Positions 6,899 through 12,101 of a stretch of 12,101 nt of DNA are shown in pieces. A program made the position numbers and the translations under genes. Numbering within the stretch: the first letter of the stretch is position 1; every line of letters starts with the position of its first letter. This DNA is from Candidatus Heimdallarchaeota archaeon (lineage in GTDB: Archaea; Asgardarchaeota; Heimdallarchaeia; Heimdallarchaeales; Kariarchaeaceae), in NCBI GenBank assembly GCA_029882335.1, contig JAOUKW010000084.1, forward strand, positions 1-12,101. The letters are read 5' to 3'. The notes beneath the pieces are model-generated. The model saw only the letters and a list, made by a program, of their open reading frames with translations, searched no databases and was not told where the DNA came from.

Positions 6899-6906
6899 AT
6901 TTATGA
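6899..6906 (+). promoter_or_regulatory. TATA box of the TPR gene
   Basis: ATTTATGA is centred about 26-27 nt before ATG 6929 and there is no Shine-Dalgarno motif, so the TPR gene probably has its own leaderless transcript despite lying only 58 nt after the ABC operon. Confidence 0.5.
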
Positions 6907-6928
6907 AAGATAAAATTAATAATCACTT

Positions 6929-8860
6929 ATGGACTATGACCAATGTTTTACATTTGTTGCAGAAGGTCAAGTTCAACGATTCAAAGAAATATTAAATTTT
7001 ATAGCAGAAAATTCCAAGGATGAATTGAATTGGTTAATCTTGAAAGCATATATTCTTGAGGAAACTGGTGAATTTTCTGAATTATTTCATTTATCGAATA
7101 AATTTATCGAATTATCAAAAGAACTAGATGATGAATTTTACCTGATCAAATCGTTGATGTTTAAAGGTCATGCGCAGATCAGATTAAACTATTTTGATGA
7201 TGGTTTTGAGTCTCTGAAACAGGCTGAATCAATGATAATTAACTACAAAGGTGTAAATAAAGGAAGTGTATTTGAACGAACAAAAGCCCATGTATATTAT
7301 GGCTATGGTTTGTATCATTGGAGAAAACAAAACAATGAGTCTGCTATCGAATATTATCAAATTGCAATGGATTTATACAAAGATCAGAATGTTCCTAGAT
7401 TAGTTTCACGGATGTATAACAATTGTGGTTTATCGTTTCATCAATTAGGCAAGATTAGCGATGCATGGTCAAGTTTGGCAAAAAGTGAGGAAATAAATAA
7501 AATGATTGGTTATGAATATGGTCAATCGATGAACTGTATTAACATATCCACAATATTTCAACATTTAGGTGAATACTCATTAGCTTTAGAAAAATTAGAT
7601 GAAGCATATGAGTTAATACAGAAATTTCCTCTTTATAGATCTAGTTATTATAGGCTAGGGTTTTATTATCGAAATAAAGGTCTCATTAATTATTATATTG
7701 GTAATAATGAAAAAGCAATTGATAACTTGAAACTTGCACTAGAATCTTTTGAAAAGGCAGACCATATATTTGATAATCCTCTTATTAACTTTTATCTGTT
7801 AAAAATTTATACAGAAAAAAATAATTTAAAGAAAGCAGAACAGTATTTAGAGAGATTGTTTATTTATCATAAATTAAGTTTATTAGATAAATATGCAGAT
7901 TTTTATGAAGTTTCTAAAGGAATTTTGCTAATTGCCAAAAATAGATTGAAATCTCTAGCTGAAGCTGAGAATATATTTCTATCCCTCAATAAGAATATAG
8001 ACACACCCTTTGATGAAATACAGTATTCTATGTTGTATCTTTGTGATATCTATGTTCGCGAAATTAAACTAACTGGGAACATTACTGCATTATCCGATTT
8101 GAAGGAAACATTAAATAAATTAAACCAATTTGCAGAAGAGCGAAAAATATTTCACCTCCAAATCGAAACCATGCTCATTCAAACTAGAATACTAATCTTA
8201 GAATTTGAATTTACTCAAGCAGATGAGCTACTTGATGATGCAATAACATTTGCTCAAGAAAAAGGATTGATTCAATTAACTTTGAAAATTATTGAAGAAC
8301 AATCTATTCTAAGAGAAATGAGTAAAAATAATACTTTACTCAGTATTGATAAAGATATTAATTCAAGATTGAAGTCTGTGGAATTTGATATGCTATTCGA
8401 AAAATTCATCCAGGGTAGACAACGTGTAAATTATATAATCCATGAATTACCTGTTACTTTTATTGTGATTACCATATCTGGAACTGTAAAATTTACAATT
8501 CGTTTTGAGGAACAATCATTACTTCGTGAAGAATTAATTGGTAATTTCTTAAGTGCAATCAATTTATTTGGACAAGAAGTTTTCGCAAATAAGAATAACA
8601 TTGCAGAAATAGTTCATGGAAATTATAATATTGTGATTAAAAATGAAGGTGAACTCTTATTCTGTTACATATATAGGGGTACATCTATAGAATCTAAACC
8701 TCGAATGGTTAAAATTGTTGATACGATCAGACAAAATAATGAAGTTTGGGAGAATTTAACTGAGAACTATCATATTTCAGTTAATATGACTAATTATCCA
8801 TATCTTGAGCAAGAAATAAAAGCATTATTTCCAATTAAAAATTTAGAAATTACTAATTAA
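6929..8860 (+). CDS. TPR-repeat protein with a C-terminal longin/roadblock-like domain
   Basis: This 643-residue soluble protein has no signal peptide or membrane helix. Residues about 30-480 are alpha-helical with TPR-like repeats. The clearest are near 125-160 (YGLYHWRKQNNESAIEYYQIA), 165-195, 205-240 (IFQHLGEYSLALEKLDEAYE) and 250-285 (YYIGNNEKAIDNLKLALE). TPRs bind protein partners. After a helical linker, residues about 505-640 form an alpha/beta domain: VTFIVITISGTVKFT, then a helix ending INLFGQEVF, then strands around YNIVIKNEGELLFCYIYRG and a final helix. This pattern resembles, from memory, longin/roadblock-like sensor domains common in Asgard proteins, but that is a visual inference. 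The position after an ABC exporter suggests, without proving, a regulatory or scaffold role. Its stop overlaps the convergent gene's stop. Confidence 0.8.
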   Translation: MDYDQCFTFVAEGQVQRFKEILNFIAENSKDELNWLILKAYILEETGEFSELFHLSNKFIELSKELDDEFYLIKSLMFKGHAQIRLNYFDDGFESLKQAESMIINYKGVNKGSVFERTKAHVYYGYGLYHWRKQNNESAIEYYQIAMDLYKDQNVPRLVSRMYNNCGLSFHQLGKISDAWSSLAKSEEINKMIGYEYGQSMNCINISTIFQHLGEYSLALEKLDEAYELIQKFPLYRSSYYRLGFYYRNKGLINYYIGNNEKAIDNLKLALESFEKADHIFDNPLINFYLLKIYTEKNNLKKAEQYLERLFIYHKLSLLDKYADFYEVSKGILLIAKNRLKSLAEAENIFLSLNKNIDTPFDEIQYSMLYLCDIYVREIKLTGNITALSDLKETLNKLNQFAEERKIFHLQIETMLIQTRILILEFEFTQADELLDDAITFAQEKGLIQLTLKIIEEQSILREMSKNNTLLSIDKDINSRLKSVEFDMLFEKFIQGRQRVNYIIHELPVTFIVITISGTVKFTIRFEEQSLLREELIGNFLSAINLFGQEVFANKNNIAEIVHGNYNIVIKNEGELLFCYIYRGTSIESKPRMVKIVDTIRQNNEVWENLTENYHISVNMTNYPYLEQEIKALFPIKNLEITN

Positions 8861-9480
8861 TCTTGATTACTTATTTTACCTTTAATCAATCCCAAAGCAA
8901 TAACTATTTGACCTAAAGCTCGAACCATAATTGCACCTATAATATTTAATACCCCTTTTGACGAAAGAATACCACTTAGTCCAATAATTATCAAACCTAA
9001 ACTCACCAGCAATAATGCAAAATCTCTTGCTTTTAAACTAAGAAATACATATCCACCAAATATTATTAATGTAAAGAGTAGCAAAGATAGACGAATTAAA
9101 TCTTCACTACCTGTTAATAGGTTCATTAATATAGAACTAAGTAATAATAATCCAATTATTCCTGAATATATCCGTTTTTTAACTGGTATAAATGATAGTT
9201 TTCCTACAGATAAACTCAGAAAGCCTAGTGAAATTAAACTAACCATTAGTGTAGAATCAATTGCCTCTTCTAAATTATAATGAATAATGTATTGAATAAT
9301 AACAATCAAACTTGCAAGTGTAAATCCCATGAAAGTTAATAACCAATATAAAGTAAGTTGCATTTTTAATGCTACCCATTTTTGATAAAAATGATAGGAA
9401 AATAAAATACGTATTAGTAAATTAAAGAACAATAAACTAAGTTCTAACCACATAATTTTTTCCTCTAATGATGTTTTCAT
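8857..9480 (-). CDS. Seven-TM membrane protein of unknown function
   Basis: This 207-residue protein is hydrophobic throughout, with about seven predicted helices (roughly 10-28, 42-66, 77-93, 104-122, 129-149, 153-172 and 176-199). The loops are short and the tail is hydrophilic (KGKISNQD). No catalytic or ligand motif stands out, and I do not recognise the family. The few charged intramembrane-edge residues (R24, E71, E72, R187) are not enough to assign transport. The ATG at 9480 has an A/T-rich TATA-like box centred about 25 nt upstream (9501-9509). The gene follows the large 3-TM surface protein on the same strand after 61 nt, so they could be co-transcribed and linked in function. Its stop lies inside the end of the convergent TPR gene. 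Confidence 0.75.
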   Translation of the reverse strand: MKTSLEEKIMWLELSLLFFNLLIRILFSYHFYQKWVALKMQLTLYWLLTFMGFTLASLIVIIQYIIHYNLEEAIDSTLMVSLISLGFLSLSVGKLSFIPVKKRIYSGIIGLLLLSSILMNLLTGSEDLIRLSLLLFTLIIFGGYVFLSLKARDFALLLVSLGLIIIGLSGILSSKGVLNIIGAIMVRALGQIVIALGLIKGKISNQD

Positions 9481-9500
9481 AAATCTTGTCTTAAATGAGA

Positions 9501-9509
9501 ATAATATTA
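9501..9509 (-). promoter_or_regulatory. Candidate TATA box of the 7-TM gene
   Basis: The minus strand reads TAATATTAT centred about 25 nt before ATG 9480. A second A/T-rich run at 9511-9524 could serve instead, giving a short leader, so the exact box is uncertain. Confidence 0.4.
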
Positions 9510-9541
9510 CTTATAATTTATATTCAGTTGGACATACATTA

Positions 9542-11380
9542 TTATAGAATTATATCGTGGGCATAGTAAATACTATCAAAAAGAACTATAGTGATAATCA
9601 AAATATCATCGATTTCACTGGTTGCAATTCTAATCCATTTACTCTCATCTGAAATATATCTTTGGGAAAATACAACCGTTATATTTGCATCGAGAGTGTC
9701 AAAATATCCCTCAAATATATACTCTGTATTACCATCTCGGATATAATTATACATAGATGAAATTGTGAAATTTCCGGTATGTTGGTTTGTTGGATTTGGT
9801 GTGTTAGTATTTCCACTAATTAATGCATTATACTTGGCAAGAGCTGCATCAATTACTTCAGATACAGTTCTAGTCTCCTCTGGTTCAACAAACTCTACGA
9901 TTGTATTTGTACCAGTGGTGTCTGATGGATCCGTGATTGCTATTCCACCAAATCTAGATTCTCCTAATTGTAAAGGTACGATATATGCATAATCCTCAAG
10001 TGTTGAAACGTTTTCCTTGTATGGATAGAGGATCGGAAGCAGTGTAGTATAACCATGACTCTGCGTCTCTCTCAAACTGGTGACTGTGTCTCTGACATGT
10101 TGATGAGCTGTATCTGTATCAATATAACCGTATGATTCCCAATTGTAATAATAAATACCCGTGGCATTAGTTTTTATGCCACCTCTTAATATTTGGTTGG
10201 ACGAACCAGTACTATCCAACATTACATACTGAACATCTTTATTATTATCAGGATTAACAACAACTCGTACATCATCATCTATCCCCAGCTTTCTTTGTGA
10301 TTTTACCCATGGAAGACCTGCAGACCAAGATACTTTATGATCTTCAACTAAAGATTGACCCCAATATCCAATTCCTCTTTCTAACCACCATTCATCATAC
10401 ATTTGTATCTGTGCATGGTCTGGCAATTGAGTTCTATCCTTAAAATCACCAATTAAATCACCATTTTTATCTATAATCAACACTCCACCATCCATCACTA
10501 CTTCTTGTGATATAAAGAATCCACTTTTCCCAAAAAATGCCCTATCTCTTATACTATACGGAACAATTAATTCCATATCTCCAGTATCTGCATTTTGAGA
10601 GAAATAATAGTTTTCTCCTGCAAGATAATCATGATCTATATTCCAAACAAATCTTTGTAAATCTCTATTTAATATTAAACTTTGAGAGATTGGGAATTCT
10701 TGATGAATAACTATGATATCTGCTGTTGGATCAGAAAAATCAACGGCAATAAATCCTTTTATCATATTTTTCTCGGATGAAGCAATTATTCCATCAAAAA
10801 TGACTGCTCCAATCCAATATGTTCTACCATTGTATTTGCCAAGATGGATATCCCAAACTGCATAATTTGATCCAAACGTATTGCTTTTATCCATAATCGC
10901 ACTTGCAAGCCAATAATCAACTATTCTCAATTCACTACCATTCACAGGAGTATAGAAAGGTAATCCTGAATCATATGTCAATTCCTGTTCAAAATATTTA
11001 GCGTTATCAATCCTTATAGTAAAAATATTACTGAAGAACAGCATAATAATCATAAATACTGCTAAGACGGTGAATAAAGTACGAACTGTATCAATTGAAT
11101 TCGCATGTTTAGATCTATATCTAATTGGCATACGGCTGAATATTAATAGATACAAAACTAATCCCATCCATAAAAGTCCAACATTGGTTAATACAAAAAT
11201 CCATGCAATAACTCTGAGTATTATTATTAAGAATAGTAATAGTATGGTAATTTTTACTATTCTTTTTAGTTCGATCTCATTATCTCCTAGTTTGATAGAT
11301 TTCATTTTTTCGTTCTTGTCCTCACTCTCATTATCTTTTTGAGTCTTTGATCTACCACGATACCTTCTAGAACTACTCAT
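9542..11380 (-). CDS. Large membrane-anchored surface protein of unknown family
   Basis: From ATG 11380 the protein has 612 residues. It has a basic, hydrophilic N-terminus (SSSRRYRGRSK, to about 40), three membrane helices (about 41-63, 64-82, 99-120) and a ~490-residue ectodomain. The ectodomain has aromatic-rich strands, no cysteine-based motif and five N-x-S/T sequons (NGS, NAT, NVS, NFT, NIT). An N/T/P linker (GNTNTPNPTNQHTG) separates a small C-terminal domain. Archaeal surface proteins are often N-glycosylated at such sequons. Its layout vaguely recalls the extracellular part of large uncharacterised bacterial membrane proteins, but I cannot assign a family. The frame extends to ATG 11413. 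That ATG lies upstream of the TATA box at 11401-11410, so 11380 is chosen. The 7-TM gene follows on the same strand. Confidence 0.8.
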   Translation of the reverse strand: MSSSRRYRGRSKTQKDNESEDKNEKMKSIKLGDNEIELKRIVKITILLLFLIIILRVIAWIFVLTNVGLLWMGLVLYLLIFSRMPIRYRSKHANSIDTVRTLFTVLAVFMIIMLFFSNIFTIRIDNAKYFEQELTYDSGLPFYTPVNGSELRIVDYWLASAIMDKSNTFGSNYAVWDIHLGKYNGRTYWIGAVIFDGIIASSEKNMIKGFIAVDFSDPTADIIVIHQEFPISQSLILNRDLQRFVWNIDHDYLAGENYYFSQNADTGDMELIVPYSIRDRAFFGKSGFFISQEVVMDGGVLIIDKNGDLIGDFKDRTQLPDHAQIQMYDEWWLERGIGYWGQSLVEDHKVSWSAGLPWVKSQRKLGIDDDVRVVVNPDNNKDVQYVMLDSTGSSNQILRGGIKTNATGIYYYNWESYGYIDTDTAHQHVRDTVTSLRETQSHGYTTLLPILYPYKENVSTLEDYAYIVPLQLGESRFGGIAITDPSDTTGTNTIVEFVEPEETRTVSEVIDAALAKYNALISGNTNTPNPTNQHTGNFTISSMYNYIRDGNTEYIFEGYFDTLDANITVVFSQRYISDESKWIRIATSEIDDILIITIVLFDSIYYAHDIIL

Positions 11381-11400
11381 TACATCCAAATTTACCAATA

Positions 11401-11410
11401 AATATATAAT
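11401..11410 (-). promoter_or_regulatory. TATA box of the surface-protein gene
   Basis: The minus strand reads ATTATATATT centred about 25-26 nt before ATG 11380. This fixes the likely start at 11380, since the alternative ATG at 11413 would lie upstream of the box and outside the transcript. Confidence 0.55.
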
Positions 11411-11462
11411 CAATCCTCTTTATGTGAATATAATTGTCATATTTTTAGAAATAACTAATTTA

Positions 11463-12101
11463 TCAACTAATAAATGGTAATAAGTTTGCTCCTTCTCCTC
11501 CTAGTCCTACATAAATTCCATATCCTATCGCCACTATAGCTAGAATAATATTTATTGATTTAATTATGTTTTTCTTATGAAGTTTCAGAACTGATAGATT
11601 TAGTATAGAGCCGTAGAATATCATTCCAATAACTACACCTAAAGTAAATATGATTAAACCAATAAATATCAACCAATAATCATTGAATCCGAGTGATATT
11701 GTGAAAAGTAACAATAATTCATCATTTGAAGCCAATCCATGGATTATCCCTATCCCAAATAATGCTTTCTTTTCCTTTGATTTAGGAAACATATGTATAT
11801 GATTAAAGGTGTGAAAATCATGGTCTTGTTTGTCTAAACATTCCGGATGAGAACAAATTTCTTCTACATTTGTTTCATCATGGAGGTGAGCGTGTGAATG
11901 TTTCCCTTTTTTAATAATATTGAGTTCCCAAAGTATGGTGAATATACCTATAAGTATAAGCATAATCGCAACTAGTATCTCAAAATTTGCCAATATTGTA
12001 TCCAAAATGGTTTCTTTGATGGAAAATAAAATGAAAGTAATTATTCCCGCTGTCATCATATGGCCAATTGCCCATGTAAATGATAATTTTGCAAGATCGG
12101 A
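11463..12101 (-). CDS. NicO/UreH-like metal-transport membrane protein, 5' end outside window
   Basis: The frame is open from the right window edge to TGA at 11463, giving 212 visible residues; the ATG at 12059 is internal. The visible N-terminus contains the conserved WAIGHMMTAG helix (residues 10-19; G13-H14). Before the next conserved motif, HGLAS (121-125), lies a hydrophilic loop at about 64-109. The loop has nine histidines (HSHAHLH, H85, H94, H97, H101, H103) and two cysteines (CSHPEC, C83 and C88). GHxxTA plus HGLA motifs and a His-rich loop are features of NicO/RcnA and UreH-like proteins, which move or handle nickel, cobalt or related metals. About five helices are visible. The missing N-terminus should hold the first helix with the family HxxxxDH-type motif. 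Metal identity and direction cannot be read. Confidence 0.68.
   Translation of the reverse strand, partial: SDLAKLSFTWAIGHMMTAGIITFILFSIKETILDTILANFEILVAIMLILIGIFTILWELNIIKKGKHSHAHLHDETNVEEICSHPECLDKQDHDFHTFNHIHMFPKSKEKKALFGIGIIHGLASNDELLLLFTISLGFNDYWLIFIGLIIFTLGVVIGMIFYGSILNLSVLKLHKKNIIKSINIILAIVAIGYGIYVGLGGEGANLLPFIS

Noticed and set aside
6871..6928. ATTATTA/TAATAAT inverted matches between the ABC operon and the TPR gene
   Set aside because: Seven bases of pure A/T in an A/T-rich spacer; expected by chance.
9765..9992. Plus-strand frame inside the surface-protein gene
   Set aside because: Shadow of the coding strand; no promoter or domain.
11070..11342. Plus-strand frame opposite the N-terminus of the surface protein
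   Set aside because: Ser/Ile-rich sequence from reading the membrane helices backwards; no independent evidence.
11381..11413. Eleven-residue N-terminal extension of the surface protein (start at 11413)
   Set aside because: The ATG lies upstream of the TATA box at 11401-11410, whereas ATG 11380 has the correct promoter spacing.

Overview
The window looks like a piece of an archaeal chromosome of low G+C (roughly 30% by eye). The evidence is mainly the promoters. Most genes that begin a transcription unit have an A/T-rich TATA box centred about 24-28 nt before the start codon and no ribosome binding site, the layout of leaderless archaeal genes. Two genes inside apparent operons instead carry Shine-Dalgarno motifs (GGTGAT, GGAGG). 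The 643-residue TPR protein ends in a domain that resembles, from memory, longin/roadblock-like modules of Asgard archaea. An Asgard (Loki/Heimdall-type) source is therefore plausible but not proven. No tRNA, rRNA, CRISPR array, insertion sequence or phage gene was seen.

Layout. Left edge, minus strand: the first 28 codons of an acidic protein that runs off the window, preceded by a short FKBP-type peptidyl-prolyl isomerase (238-567). Plus strand, 712-6928: two tandem EamA/DMT-type transporters separated by a nested inverted repeat; a membrane-anchored DUF411 protein (CxCC and RSCH motifs, probable copper/metal binding) with its own promoter and an adjacent inverted repeat; then a two-gene operon with a 4-nt ATGA overlap encoding a heterodimeric ABC exporter. 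Plus strand, 6929-8860: the TPR protein from its own leaderless promoter. Minus strand, 8857-12101: a 7-TM protein whose stop codon overlaps the TPR gene's stop in a shared TTAA; a large 3-TM protein with a probably glycosylated ectodomain; and a NicO/UreH-like metal-transport-type membrane protein with a His/Cys-rich loop, whose 5' end is outside the window.

Functional picture. The region is dominated by membrane proteins: two DMT carriers, the ABC exporter pair, the DUF411 protein, the NicO/UreH-like protein and two uncharacterised membrane proteins. The ABC pair has the degenerate/consensus ATP-site asymmetry of the TM287/288 type, distributed so that both subunits must work together. The DUF411 and NicO/UreH-like proteins both suggest transition-metal handling, but they lie far apart on opposite strands and are not shown to be one system. 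I see no clear multi-gene system of a wholly new type. The most unusual items are the TPR/longin-like fusion next to the exporter, the uncharacterised surface protein, and the intergenic inverted repeats.
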